Positions 25,027 to 34,462 of a DNA stretch of 64,000 nucleotides are shown here, piece by piece. The position numbers and the translations under genes were made by a program. The notes under the pieces were generated by a model, which was not told where the DNA came from, ran no database searches, and saw only the letters and a list, made by a program, of their open reading frames with translations. Every line of letters starts with the position of its first letter. Position 1 is the stretch's first letter. The DNA is from Candidatus Avimonas merdigallinarum (GTDB lineage: Bacteria; Bacillota; Clostridia; Oscillospirales; Acutalibacteraceae), in contig CAJFGS010000004.1 of NCBI GenBank assembly GCA_904377855.1, forward strand, positions 36,382 to 100,381, in the 5' to 3' direction.

Positions 25027-25500
25027 CTATAACTGCAGAAAGTCGCGGTATACGCCCGGCGCCGAATCCGGTATGAGGATAGCGCCTACGGTTTTTTCAT
25101 AGAATGCCGCCGGCCCCACGCCCCCGATGATCGCGTAGGCGTACCCAATATCCCGCATGGAGCGCAGGGCGGTCAGTAGCAGCGCTTTTCCGACTCCTTT
25201 GCCGCGTTCGGACTCCAAAACAGCCGTCGGGCCAAAAAAGTTCCGGTATGTAGCGTCATAGCAGGCGTACCCGATCGGCGTTCTGCCGCGGGCCGCGAGG
25301 ATACAAGCGGCGGGCTGCCGGGCAAAGGCGGCCTGGCATTCCCCAGCGGCGTGTTTTCCAAACTGATCCCGCACCCACTCGGTGACGCCGATTTGGTCGG
25401 GCGTCAGGGCGCGGAAGATTCGGACGCCGTCCTCGGCAAGCCGCTGGAAAAGGGAGGGATCCTCCGGAAGATTCAGTAAATTGACCAGCATATCGGGCAT
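25027..25500 (-). CDS. GNAT family N-acetyltransferase
   Basis: 157 residues with the GNAT core: CILAARGRTPIGYACYDAT, then VLESERGKGVGKALLLTALRSM containing the acetyl-CoA loop RGKGVG, and YAIIGGVGPAAFYEKTVGA. The substrate is unknown. It lies 20 bp after the GH3 gene as the last gene of the ROK-GH3-GNAT operon, so an amino-sugar substrate would fit the context. Confidence 0.9.
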   Translation of the reverse strand: MPDMLVNLLNLPEDPSLFQRLAEDGVRIFRALTPDQIGVTEWVRDQFGKHAAGECQAAFARQPAACILAARGRTPIGYACYDATYRNFFGPTAVLESERGKGVGKALLLTALRSMRDIGYAYAIIGGVGPAAFYEKTVGAILIPDSAPGVYRDFLQL

Positions 25501-25520
25501 GTAAAAACCTCCAAATCGTT

Positions 25521-27119
25521 TTATAAATGGATGGGCAGCTTCCCCCGCGGCTGCGCATCCCCGCGGATGACGTCGCAGACTGCGCGCAGGGAGGTGTCCA
25601 TATAGGAAAACGCGGAAACAATGGTGGCGTTCGGGTGCAGCGCCGTGACCTCGTAGGCGAATCGCAGCGGGATCACAATGGTGGGGCTGGCCTCTGCAAT
25701 CTGATTCACCAGATGAAGATAGAGCGGGAATTCGTTGGAATTTTCACTGCATATCATGACCAAGTCGTGCTTTTCCGCAAGCTGCAGACATTCGCGGATA
25801 CTGTCTTCGTCCGGGGAAAGCGGTATTTTTTGAACCGAAACGAACGGATAATACGGGGAAATTATGTCGCCGAAATTGCACTCTGCATGGGCAAAGCCGT
25901 CCGCGCTGGAAATCGCCTGCATTTCCGGCACAATGGCCAGCACGCGGGGGTATTGTGCCGGCCGGGCGGGGAGCAGCCCTTTCGGGTCGCGGACCAGGGT
26001 GACGGAATCGCGCGCCACATTTCGCAGCAAAAGGGATTTTTGTATTTCGCTCAGGGGCTTTCGGGCCTCCCGATAGGCCGACAGGCGTTCCTTCAGCCGA
26101 AGGACGCGGCGGACCTTATCGTTTACTGCTTCCTCGGAAATTATCCGCTGCTTCAAAGCGGAAAGCAGCGCGTTATACATCACAATGTGAGGGGAGCGGG
26201 AACCCAGGGCCGTAATAATGTCGGCCCCCGCTTGAAAGGCCAAAAGCGCGGCTTTTTGCGGAGGGAAGGCATCATGGGTGGGGCCGAGGCCGATGTTGTC
26301 GGTGATGACGACGCCGTCATAGCCGTACCGTTCCCGCAGCAGCGTGGTGATGGCATAGCGCGACAGGGTGGCGGGCATCCCCCTCTCGACTTTCGGGATG
26401 CCGGAGAGGACCACGTTCCCCACCATCAGGCAGTCGGCCCCTTGGCGGATGGCCTCCAGGAAGGGGTATCCGTCCAGGGAATTCAGCTGGTGTTCCGGCA
26501 GTTGGCTTACCGGAAGCTCGCGATAGGAATCCCCTGAGGTCGAGATCGCGCCCTGGCCGGGATAATGCTTGTAGGTGGATCCAACGCCGCCGGTGTTCAG
26601 CCCCTTGGATAACGCAATCCCCAGGCGGGCGGCCATCTGAGGGGAATCGCCGAAAGAACGCGCGCCGACAATGGGGTCGTCCGGGTTCCGGCAGAGATCC
26701 AGCACGGGCGCCCAGGCCATATTGATCCCCAGATCGCAGAGATCCGAGCCGATGCACCAGCCGCAGGAGTAGGCGTCGTTCTCACTTTGCGTGGCTCCCA
26801 ATGCGAAATTACCGGGGGTGGGGGTCACGCCGTCTTGGAATTGAGAGAAGCACCCGCCCTCCTCGTCCACGGCGATGATGGGCTTAATCCCGGCGCAATG
26901 CTCCATGATCACCCGTTCAATTTCCTGATTGCTCTGCCGGATCTGGCGCCGGGTCCCATTGAAGGTGTTGAACAATCCCACATTTCCAAAATGATACTTT
27001 GCAATGGTGTCCTCGAAGGCGGAATTCAGGATGCTGCTGTTTACCTCGATGCAGAATAGCTGCCCCAGCTTCTGTTCAATGGACATGGATTGAAGCGTGC
27101 GCTCAATGGTATCGGTCAT
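25521..27119 (-). CDS. Glycoside hydrolase family 3, beta-N-acetylhexosaminidase-like
   Basis: 532 residues. The family 3 barrel shows PIIAVDEEGGCFSQF, GINMAWAPVLDLCRNP, FGDSPQMAARLG and KHYPGQGAISTSGDSYRELP, the last corresponding to the NagZ KHFPGHGD...DSH loop; the nucleophile Asp is in VVITDNIGL. A C-terminal (alpha/beta)6 domain of about 170 residues follows. No signal peptide is seen, so it acts inside the cell. In NagZ-like enzymes this cleaves beta-linked GlcNAc from wall or host glycan fragments. It lies between a ROK regulator and a GNAT gene in one operon. Confidence 0.9.
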   Translation of the reverse strand: MTDTIERTLQSMSIEQKLGQLFCIEVNSSILNSAFEDTIAKYHFGNVGLFNTFNGTRRQIRQSNQEIERVIMEHCAGIKPIIAVDEEGGCFSQFQDGVTPTPGNFALGATQSENDAYSCGWCIGSDLCDLGINMAWAPVLDLCRNPDDPIVGARSFGDSPQMAARLGIALSKGLNTGGVGSTYKHYPGQGAISTSGDSYRELPVSQLPEHQLNSLDGYPFLEAIRQGADCLMVGNVVLSGIPKVERGMPATLSRYAITTLLRERYGYDGVVITDNIGLGPTHDAFPPQKAALLAFQAGADIITALGSRSPHIVMYNALLSALKQRIISEEAVNDKVRRVLRLKERLSAYREARKPLSEIQKSLLLRNVARDSVTLVRDPKGLLPARPAQYPRVLAIVPEMQAISSADGFAHAECNFGDIISPYYPFVSVQKIPLSPDEDSIRECLQLAEKHDLVMICSENSNEFPLYLHLVNQIAEASPTIVIPLRFAYEVTALHPNATIVSAFSYMDTSLRAVCDVIRGDAQPRGKLPIHL

Positions 27120-27133
27120 CCCTCTATCTCCTT

Positions 27134-28273
27134 TTACAGTTCGCCGGACAACAGCCGGGAAATCGAATACTTCGCGCCGCCCTTGGCGACGGAAACGTCC
27201 CCGTAATGAGCCAGGTAAACCTTAACATTGCCGATGGAAGTGAAATCGGCGCCGCCGGCCGCGGACAGGATGGAGTCGACCGCATCGGGGGATAGGCCGC
27301 CGATGACGACGGCATCCGGATTGTACAGGCAGACCATGTTATAGATGACGCGGGAAAGCTGCCGGCCGTAAAGGCGGAGAGTCTCCTGTGCATCCGGATC
27401 CCCGGCTTGGGCGAGGCGGAAAAAGTCCGGATAGGAAAACGGCGCCGGGAAAACCTGCTCCGGATTTTCTGCGGCCTGGTCCGGTCGTGCCAGGAGCTGC
27501 TTGACCACCTGCCTTCGAATATATCGCAGGCTCGCCATATCGTCCAGCGTGACGGGGCAGCCGTCGATATCGTGGGCTTCGACGATTTTTCCGATTTTCG
27601 GCGGGCGGCCTGCCAGGAATGGAGAAACCATCCCGTCCGTGATGAGACTCATGCGGACCGTTTCGCCGATATTCAGGTAGAGCACGTTGATAAACTCTTC
27701 GCTGAAATGGAACAAGGCTTCCGCCAACGCGGTTAAATTCAGGCCGTTTTCGTAATAGACAGGCAGATCGAATTCTGCGGAAAGCGGCTCGGTAAGGGCT
27801 TCCGGAGCCATTCTTTCCGAAAGGCCGAGATTATCCGCGATGCAGATGCAAAAGCAGGACGAGAGGCCGGAAGCAAGCACGCTGGAACGCACCAGGTCCG
27901 ACAGCAGCGGGGGAGAGGGCTCCTCTGCCGTGACCGGAATGGTGCAGTGGGATCGGACGTTGGAGCAAAAATCCATTAGAAAAAAGCGAACTTCATGTGG
28001 GCAAAGCTCCAGCACGATGGTGTAGCCGGCATTGGGGTTGGTCTCCAGGTAGACCGGCTTGCGTCCCAAATAGCCGGGCCCCCGCCCCGCGTCCTGAATA
28101 ACGCCCAAGGAAATCAGCCGATCGCAGATATTGGTGATGCTTGCGGGGCTTAATTTGGTCATTGCGGAAAGCTGCGTGCGGGAAAGATGACCCAGTTTCT
28201 CAATGGTCTGCAAAACCAAACGAAACGCCGGCCGTTTAAGGTAGGGGCCGAGCGAAAACAGCTTGTTGGTCAT
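27134..28273 (-). CDS. ROK family transcriptional regulator
   Basis: 379 residues. An N-terminal winged helix-turn-helix (HLSRTQLSAMTKLSPASITNIC) precedes a ROK domain (VLELCPHEVRFFLMD, VYYENGLNLTALAEALF, NPDAVVIGGLSPDAVD). The ROK zinc motif CxCGxxGC is not recognisable, so zinc binding is probably lost. NagC/Mlc-type relatives repress amino-sugar genes until a sugar phosphate binds. The chosen ATG 28273 has GGGAGGG upstream; the longer frame to 28330 overlaps the promoter leader. First gene of the operon with GH3 and GNAT, hence probably their regulator and also that of the divergent glycosidase remnant. Confidence 0.88.
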   Translation of the reverse strand: MTNKLFSLGPYLKRPAFRLVLQTIEKLGHLSRTQLSAMTKLSPASITNICDRLISLGVIQDAGRGPGYLGRKPVYLETNPNAGYTIVLELCPHEVRFFLMDFCSNVRSHCTIPVTAEEPSPPLLSDLVRSSVLASGLSSCFCICIADNLGLSERMAPEALTEPLSAEFDLPVYYENGLNLTALAEALFHFSEEFINVLYLNIGETVRMSLITDGMVSPFLAGRPPKIGKIVEAHDIDGCPVTLDDMASLRYIRRQVVKQLLARPDQAAENPEQVFPAPFSYPDFFRLAQAGDPDAQETLRLYGRQLSRVIYNMVCLYNPDAVVIGGLSPDAVDSILSAAGGADFTSIGNVKVYLAHYGDVSVAKGGAKYSISRLLSGEL

Positions 28274-28360
28274 CGCATCATTTCCCTCCCCCTCAGTTTT
28301 TGAAACATCTCGAAAGTTATCTTTATTCAATACATATTCTTCCTTTATCCATTACTTCAA

Positions 28361-28389
28361 AGTATATATGGAGATTGCGGTCGAGTCAA
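28361..28389 (-). promoter_or_regulatory. Promoter of the ROK-GH3-GNAT operon
   Basis: Minus strand TTGACT (28384-28389), 17 bases, TATACT (28361-28366). Confidence 0.8.
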
Positions 28390-28463
28390 CCAATAATTTC
28401 CCATTTTCCCTCAAAATCTGGATTAATTTTTTTATTTTATAAAAATAATATTTTGAAAAGCTA

Positions 28464-28492
28464 TTTACAACGCAGGGATTGTATGATAATAT
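28464..28492 (+). promoter_or_regulatory. Promoter reading into the glycosidase remnant
   Basis: TTTACA (28464-28469), 17 bases, TAATAT (28487-28492), in a very AT-rich divergent region (28310-28600) that otherwise holds no gene. Confidence 0.6.
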
Positions 28493-28609
28493 AGTCTACA
28501 AATACGGGACAATTTTTGAAAAAATTAAATTAACTGCTAAATCGTTCGACTTATTACCACTTTATTTAAATAAATAATTTTATTTTATAAATAAAACGAG
28601 GTATGGCCG

Positions 28610-30314
28610 TTGCATTTCTACAGCTACAATATGGGGGATCCTATCTGCCGTGTGGCTGGATATGCCCTCAGCGTCCAAATTGTGACTTTGGAAAATATCT
28701 ACGGATTGGCGCCGGACGCTCTCTCGGTCAGGGAAACGGAAACGGGCGGCGTCCTGGAATGCGGAGCCCTCCGGTTTGCCGGCGGGCAGGAGCGGGCGGA
28801 AGGCACGGTGCGCGTTACTGCCCAGCGGCGGCCGGACGGCCTGATCTTTCGGGTGCAAGCAGCGATGCAGCAGAAGATCAAGTGCATCAAGCTTCTCCTG
28901 CGCGGTCTGCCGGACGGCCATTACTGCGACCTGTTGGGAAAGCGGGAGGCGTTCCCGCGCGAGGGCGTGGTCCGGAAGTACCCGCTTTGGATGCGCCTGC
29001 CCCTGCTGGGGCTGTGTTTCTCGGATGCTTCCGGCGTGCTGGGGGTATCCGCCCGCCGGGAACGGGTCGGCACCTACCGCTTTGCGCTTTATTCGGAGGA
29101 ACAGCTCTGGAGCGGTACCGAAGGCTTTGTCCTTGAACTAATCCATGAGCAGGATGCGGATCGGCTGGACTGCCGGATGCAGACCTGCGACTGGATGCTA
29201 CATACAGCGGCGGATTGGGACGGCTGCGTGGAGGATTATCTCGGGTTTGCGGAACAGAGGCTGGGGCTGACGCGCTGGGAGCAGCGGCAGGATGTCCCCG
29301 ACTGGCTCCGGGATATCCAGCTTTGCGTGACCCTGCACGGCATGCATTGGTCGGGATACCGTTTCCTACCGGCACTATCTCGAACAGCACGAAGCCATGG
29401 GGGTCTCCGCCCTGTTTGCAGGCGGGGTATGCTCGTGGATCGGGATGCTGCCCAATCTTGTAAAAAGCTGGGAGACGTGCCATGCAGGGCTGTCGGCGGC
29501 CCGGAAGATGGGCGTGCAGGAGGTCTTTACCTGCGCATGGAAGGACAATGGAGGCGAGGCCCCTCCGGGAGCGGACCTTCTGGGCTTTGCGATGTTCGCG
29601 GAAAACTGTTGGGACAAGGACTGCGAGAACGACGCGGAACATTTCCGCAACGCACGGGTGCTGACCGGCGCGGATTATGAGGCGTTTTATGAAGTAGGCA
29701 GCGTGGACGAGCTGCTCGACGGCCTCAGCCTGCAGGGGCTGGAGCCGCCAAACCCCCAGAAATATTTCCTGTGGCAGGACATTCTGCTGGGCCAATATGA
29801 CCGGGAATCTTCCATGGCGGATTTTGCGTCCATCTACGCCGAGAAAGCGGAACGGCTGGAAGCTTTCCTCCGTACCAGCCGGTATGAGCCGGACGCGCGG
29901 TACCACCTCATGCTGGCGGCGAAGCTCTGCCGGGTGCTGGAGAGGAAGGTGGACATCGGCGTACGCCTTAAGCGGGCCTATGACGACGGGGATACCGACA
30001 CTCTCCGCGCGATTCAGGAGGAACTGGAAGGGGAGCTTTACGATCGGCTGACTGCCCTCTACACGGTTCACAGGGAGGCGTGGCATCACTTTTTCAAGCC
30101 CTTCGGCTGGGAGGTCGCGGATATCAAGTACGGCGGCCTGTTCGCCCGCCTGCGCACCTCTGCGCTGCGTTTGGGGCAGTATTTGAACGGGGAACTCGAA
30201 TCGATCGAAGAACTCGAGGAATCGCGTCTGTTCAGCAGCGGCGATACCTCCGACTGCCCGTTCCTCTGCCATTCCAACTGCTACGTGAATATTTCGACAA
30301 CGAGCTTGCTGTAA
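28610..30314 (+). pseudogene. Decayed glycosidase, fused ends of two proteins
   Basis: One frame runs from a TTG at 28610 (ACGAGG upstream) to about 29350: a beta-rich, unclassified ~245-residue region ending WLRDIQLCVTLHGMHWSG. The next frame continues from about 29355 to 30314: YRHYLEQHEAMGVSALFAGG, SWIGMLPNLVKSWE and FTCAWKDNGGEAP, the second half of a GH20-type hexosaminidase barrel. The first half of the barrel with the catalytic Asp-Glu pair is missing. A one-base shift near 29352-29355 (GGG to GG) would join the frames, but the missing barrel would still leave it inactive. I infer an internal deletion joining two neighbouring genes, or one gene with a large loss. Confidence 0.6.
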
Positions 30315-30488
30315 AAAGCAAAACCAACGGGGAAGCACGCTTCCATGCAAGAGGAATGCGCGCGTGCGGCCGAGGGGCGGCCGACTCGCATCGAAGGCTG
30401 CCGGGGCCCTTCGCTTTCCTGTCCAGGCAGGACTCCTATTGAATCCTCTGATAACGACCGCGGGCCCCCCTGTGGGGCAATCGTGCAA

Positions 30489-30523
30489 AAAATATGGCGG
30501 ACAACACTGTCCGCCATATTTTT
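30489..30523. terminator. Terminator after the glycosidase remnant
   Basis: AATATGGCGGACA / TGTCCGCCATATT, 13-bp perfect stem, 4-base loop, with A and T runs on both sides. Confidence 0.9.
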
Positions 30524-30574
30524 CTGCCCTCTGGCCGGCTTTTGGGAAAACGGCTCTTTTTCCTGCGAAACCGG

Positions 30575-30603
30575 TTGAATCTTCGGGAAATTTTTGCTAT
30601 ACT
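30575..30603 (+). promoter_or_regulatory. Promoter for the AGCS symporter
   Basis: TTGAAT (30575-30580), 17 bases, TATACT (30598-30603). Confidence 0.65.
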
Positions 30604-30669
30604 TCCTCTAGCTGACAAAAAAATAACAAAGACTTGCCGGCCTTGCGGGGAGTTTAAGGAGGAGACCCT

Positions 30670-32119
30670 TTGGATTTTTTGATGCAGGTTATCGATGCGG
30701 TGAACACCTTCCTGTGGGATTTTGCATTACTGATTTTGCTTTGCGGGACGGGGATCTATTTTACCTTCCGCCTGCGTTTTGTCCAGGTGCGGAAGTTCGG
30801 CGCCGGGATGAAGGCGGTTTTCGGCAATATCCGCCTGCGGGGGGAAAAGGCCGGCCGGGACGGGATGAGCTCCTTCCAGTCCCTGACCACGGCGATTGCG
30901 GCGCAGGTGGGGACCGGGAATATCGCGGGGGCGGCCACGGCGATTGCGGCCGGCGGCCCGGGCGCAATTTTCTGGATGTGGGTGTCCGCCTTTTTCGGCA
31001 TGGCCACCATTTTTGCGGAAGCAACCCTTGCCCAGCAGTTTAAGACCCGGGTGGACGGCGAGATTACCGGCGGCCCGGTCTATTATATCAAGGCCTTTTT
31101 CACAGGGAAGTTTGGGAAGTTCCTGGCCGGCTTTTTTTTCGGTGGCCATCGTTGTCGCGCTCGGCTTTATGGGGAATATGGTGCAGTCCAACTCCATCGG
31201 GGCGTCCTTTGAGTCCGCCTTCGGGATCCCCCCGCTGGCCGTGGGGATCGTGGCAGCCCTGGTGGCCGCTTTCATTTTCCTCGGCGGGGCGCAGCGGATC
31301 AGTTCTGTGACCGAGAAGCTGGTGCCGCTGATGGCCGTGCTTTACGTGGTCGGGTCCCTGGTGGTCCTGGCGGTGAATTACCAGCACATTTTGACCGCTT
31401 TCCAGCAGATTTTTGTGCTGGCCTTTTCCCCGCAGGCGATGGCGGGCGGCGTGGCCGGCGCCACCGTTCAGAAAGCCGTCCGGTACGGCGTGGCCCGCGG
31501 CCTCTTCTCCAACGAGGCGGGGATGGGCTCCACCCCCCACGCGCACGCCCGCGCCAAGGTAAAGCATCCCTGCGAACAGGGGATTGTGGCGATGATCGGG
31601 GTGTTTATCGACACCTTCGTGGTGCTGACGCTGACCGCGCTGGTCATCCTGACCACCGGGGCGCTGGGCTCCGGCAAAGACGGGGCGGAGCTGGCGCAGC
31701 ACGCGTTCAATTCCGTGTTCGGCTCCTTCGGCAATGCGTTCATTGCCATCTGTATGCTGTTTTTCGCCTTCTCCACCATCATCGGCTGGTACTTCTTCGG
31801 GGAGATCAACGTCCGCCATCTTTTTGGCAAAAAGGCGGTCAAGCCGTATGCGGCGCTGGCGGTGCTGTTCATCGTCCTCGGCTCCACGCTCAAGGTGCAG
31901 CTGGTGTGGGATCTTTCCGATATGTTCAACGGCCTGATGGTGATCCCCAACCTGATTGGCCTGCTGGCGCTCGGCGGGGTGGTGGTCGCCCTCTGCCGCC
32001 GGTATGAGGCGGGGAACCTCTCCCCCCTTCAGTGGAGCCGGAGGGGACGGGAAAAGGGCGCCTCCTCGGGAACGGGCAGCGGGGAAGATGCGCAGCGGGA
32101 GAACCCGGCGGAAGAATAA
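30670..32119 (+). pseudogene. Sodium:alanine symporter (AGCS), frameshifted as sequenced
   Basis: Imports alanine or glycine with sodium. The first part, from TTG 30670 (TAAGGAGGAGA upstream), reads FRLRFVQVRKFG, AQVGTGNIAGAATAI and EITGGPVYYIKAF. At a run of eight T (31129-31136) the frame is lost after FLAGF and continues in the +1 frame as SVAIVVALGFMGN through NEAGMGSTPHAHA to a normal AGCS end at 32119. Seven T would give a full-length protein of about 480 residues. Either a sequencing or assembly error, a real mutation, or phase variation at the homopolymer. Both halves are fully conserved with no further damage, which favours error or a very recent event. Confidence 0.85.
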
Positions 32120-32131
32120 GGTGAAGCCATC

Positions 32132-32164
32132 AAAACGGAGGTGCTTTTCGGCGCCTCCGTTTTT
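32132..32164 (+). terminator. Terminator of the AGCS gene
   Basis: AAAACGGAGGTGC / GCGCCTCCGTTTT with one G-T pair and a 6-base loop, ending in a T run. Confidence 0.88.
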
Positions 32165-32304
32165 CCATGCGCCGGGGAGAAGGGAGACGCCCGTTTTGGG
32201 CGCGTTCGAGCGCCTCCGGGGAATCCGTCTCGGGCGCGAGCCAATGGGGCTCAGGCCGGACGGTTTTCGTGGGGGTATACTCTGTGAAATGGCGGTACCC
32301 GACG

Positions 32305-32333
32305 TTGACAAATGGGCATATGCACGGTATAAT
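32305..32333 (+). promoter_or_regulatory. Consensus promoter of the DUF134/NifX-like operon
   Basis: TTGACA (32305-32310), 17 bases, TATAAT (32328-32333): a perfect sigma-A promoter, so tight control must come from the operators around it. Confidence 0.9.
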
Positions 32334-32355
32334 AGGGTATATTGTGCATATGCCC
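32314..32355. promoter_or_regulatory. Paired inverted operator around the -10
   Basis: GGGCATATGCAC (32314-32325) inside the spacer and GTGCATATGCCC (32344-32355) just after the start region form a perfect 12-bp inverted repeat 18 bases apart; each half is itself nearly palindromic around GCATATGC. This is what two repressor dimers occluding a promoter would need. The regulator is unknown; the DUF134 protein encoded next is the obvious candidate. Confidence 0.8.
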
Positions 32356-32470
32356 GCTTCATTGGAGGGGCCTTCTTCCAATAGGCGGCCCTCTTGCCTC
32401 GGCCGGCTGCCGGCGGCTTTCGGCGGGGGATGGCCGGGGCGGGACAAAAACAGGGAAGGAGGGAAAGGCG

Positions 32471-32902
32471 ATGCCGCGAAAGGCCAAATGCCGGCGGGTG
32501 TGCGGGGAACCGGTCTGCCGCCGCTTTTTCCCGCAGTCTACCCCCGGCGGGACGGCGCGGGAACCGGTGACACTGAGCGTGGAGGAACTGGAAAGCCTGC
32601 GGCTCTGTGATTACGAGGGGCTGGAGCAGGGGGAGGCGGCTGAGCGGATGGAAGTATCCCGCGGCACGTTCCAGCGGATCCTGTATTCCGCCCGGAAGAA
32701 AACCGCCCAGGCGCTGGTCACCGGCGCGGAACTTGCCATCGGCGGCGGGCAGTATATCGTCCGGGACGGCGGCTGCCCCCACCGCAGCGGGTGCCGGGCG
32801 CGCGGCGTCCGCTGCTACCGGGAGGGGCCCCTCCCGGCGGGGACGGGCGAGGCATCCGGCGGCCCTGTTTCAAGCGTGGACAAAACCAATACAAACCGAT
32901 AA
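32471..32902 (+). CDS. DUF134 family DNA-binding protein
   Basis: 143 residues. The N-terminus MPRKAKCRRVCGEPVCRRFF is typical of DUF134. A sigma-70 region 4-like helix-turn-helix follows (VEELESLRLCDYEGLEQGEA, AERMEVSRGTFQRIL). The C-terminus has a Cys/His cluster (CPHRSGCRARGVRCYRE) that could hold metal. DUF134 genes commonly lie beside NifX/NifB-type Fe-Mo cofactor-like proteins, as here. ATG 32471 follows GGAGGGAAAGG. Probably a metal- or redox-sensing regulator of its own operon, behind the operator at 32314-32355. Confidence 0.88.
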   Translation: MPRKAKCRRVCGEPVCRRFFPQSTPGGTAREPVTLSVEELESLRLCDYEGLEQGEAAERMEVSRGTFQRILYSARKKTAQALVTGAELAIGGGQYIVRDGGCPHRSGCRARGVRCYREGPLPAGTGEASGGPVSSVDKTNTNR

Positions 32903-32918
32903 AAAGGAGAGGTATCGA

Positions 32919-33371
32919 ATGAAAATCGCAGTTACTTTGGAAAACGGGCAGGTATTCCCGCATTTCGGGCATACCAAAACCTTCCTGCTGGCGCAGACGG
33001 AGGGGGATTCCTTCACCACCTCCGTCCTGGACGCGCAGGGGAGCGGGCACGGCGCGCTGGCGTCGCTGCTCAAGGCGAACGGCGTGCAGGTGCTGATCTG
33101 CGGCGGCATCGGCGGCGGGGCGAAAGCGGCCCTGCAGGAGGCGGGGATCGAGCTGGTGGCCGGCGCTTCCGGCGACGCGGCGGAGCAGGTGCGCGCCTAT
33201 CTGGACGGGACGCTGAAGCATAACCCCGCCGTAGCCTGCGCCCATCACGCAGGGCACGGGGACGCCCACACCTGCGGTGAGCACACCTGCGGCGGACACG
33301 GCGACGGGCACACCTGCGGTGGGCATTCCAGCGGCGGGGGCCATGCCTCCGGGCACTGCGGGGAGCATTGA
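32919..33371 (+). CDS. NifX/dinitrogenase Fe-Mo cofactor family protein with His/Cys-rich tail
   Basis: 150 residues. The first ~105 form the Nitro_FeMo-Co fold (KIAVTLENGQVFPHFGHTKT, GHGALASLLKANGVQVLICG, YLDGTLK). The tail from about residue 109 is almost only His, Cys, Gly, Ala and Asp, with repeats of HTCGxH (DAHTCGEHTCGGHGDG, GHSSGGGHASGHCGEH), a likely metal-binding or metal-storage segment. No nitrogenase genes are present, so a general Fe-S, nickel or molybdenum metal-carrier role is more likely. AAAGGAGAGG precedes the ATG, 16 bp after the DUF134 gene. Confidence 0.88.
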   Translation: MKIAVTLENGQVFPHFGHTKTFLLAQTEGDSFTTSVLDAQGSGHGALASLLKANGVQVLICGGIGGGAKAALQEAGIELVAGASGDAAEQVRAYLDGTLKHNPAVACAHHAGHGDAHTCGEHTCGGHGDGHTCGGHSSGGGHASGHCGEH

Positions 33372-33382
33372 CGGAGGGGGCG

Positions 33383-34447
33383 ATGGAAAAGGCGATGATG
33401 GCGCTGGTGTATCGGGGCGAAGGGCGCGCGGTGCTGGAGGAGCGGGCGGTTCCCGTCCTGCAGGCGCCGCGGGACGCCATTGTGCGGGTGACCCTCTCCA
33501 CCATCTGCACCAGCGACCTGCACATCCTCCGCGGCGCGGTGCCGCGGGCAAAGGAGGGGACGGTGCTCGGCCACGAGTTTGTCGGGGAGATTGTGGAGGC
33601 CGGCCCCGCCCTTTCCCACCTGCGCCCGGGCGACCGGGTGGCGGCGAACTGCATCACCTTCTGCGGGGACTGCTGGTTCTGCCGGCAGGGGTTTATCAAT
33701 AACTGCGAGCGGGGCGGCTGGGAACTCGGCTGCCGGATCGACGGCTGCCAGGCGGAATATGTCCGCGTCCCCTTTGCCGACCAGGGGCTGACCCGCATCC
33801 CGGACGGGGTGAGCGACGAAAACGCGCTTTTCCTGGGGGATATCCTCTCCAGCGGGTATTTCGGGGCGGAACTCTGCGAAATCCGGCCGGGGGATACGGT
33901 GGCGGTGATTGGGGCGGGGCCGGTCGGCCTTTGCGCCATGGCGTGCGCGTCCCTTTTCGGCGCGGGCCGGATCATCGCCCTGGATGTGGACGAGGGGCGG
34001 CTTGCCCTTGCCAGGGCGCGGGGGCTTTGCAGCGATACGGTCAATCCAGCCCGCGAGGATGCGGCGGGCCGCGTCCTCGCCCTCACCGGCCGGGGGGCGG
34101 ACGGGGTGATCGAGGCCGCCGGCGGGAAGGACACCTTCCAAATGGCGTGGGAGATCGCCCGCCCCAACGCGGTGGTGGCGCTTGTCGCCATGTATGAGGA
34201 GAGCCAGGCTTTCCCCCTGCCCCGGATGTACGGGAAAAACCTCATCTTCAAAACCGGCGGGGTGGACGCCGTCCACTGCAGCCGGCTCATGAAGCTGATT
34301 GAGGCCGGGCGGCTGAACACCGATTTTCTGATTACCCACCGCGGCCCGCTGAACCGGATCCTGGAGGGGTACGAAACCTTCGGCCAGCGGCGGGACGGCT
34401 GCCTGAAATGGGCGGTCACCCCGTATGAGCGCAATAAAGCGCAATAA
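33383..34447 (+). CDS. Zinc-dependent alcohol dehydrogenase family protein
   Basis: 354 residues, medium-chain dehydrogenase/reductase. Catalytic zinc ligands lie in TICTSDLH and GHEFVG, structural zinc ligands in CGDCWFCRQGFINNC, and the NAD(P) fold in VIGAGPVGLCA followed by ALDVDE. Layout and length match class III-like/threonine dehydrogenase-type enzymes; the substrate is unknown. ATG 33383 follows ACGGAGGGGG, 11 bp after the NifX-like gene, so it is co-transcribed. A zinc enzyme behind a metal-handling protein may be meaningful. Confidence 0.9.
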   Translation: MEKAMMALVYRGEGRAVLEERAVPVLQAPRDAIVRVTLSTICTSDLHILRGAVPRAKEGTVLGHEFVGEIVEAGPALSHLRPGDRVAANCITFCGDCWFCRQGFINNCERGGWELGCRIDGCQAEYVRVPFADQGLTRIPDGVSDENALFLGDILSSGYFGAELCEIRPGDTVAVIGAGPVGLCAMACASLFGAGRIIALDVDEGRLALARARGLCSDTVNPAREDAAGRVLALTGRGADGVIEAAGGKDTFQMAWEIARPNAVVALVAMYEESQAFPLPRMYGKNLIFKTGGVDAVHCSRLMKLIEAGRLNTDFLITHRGPLNRILEGYETFGQRRDGCLKWAVTPYERNKAQ

Positions 34448-34462
34448 AAAATAAAAGCAGAT

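Noticed and set aside
32919..33371. Nitrogen fixation as an explanation for the NifX-like gene
   Set aside because: No nif or mo-cofactor genes are near; this family is common in non-fixing anaerobes.
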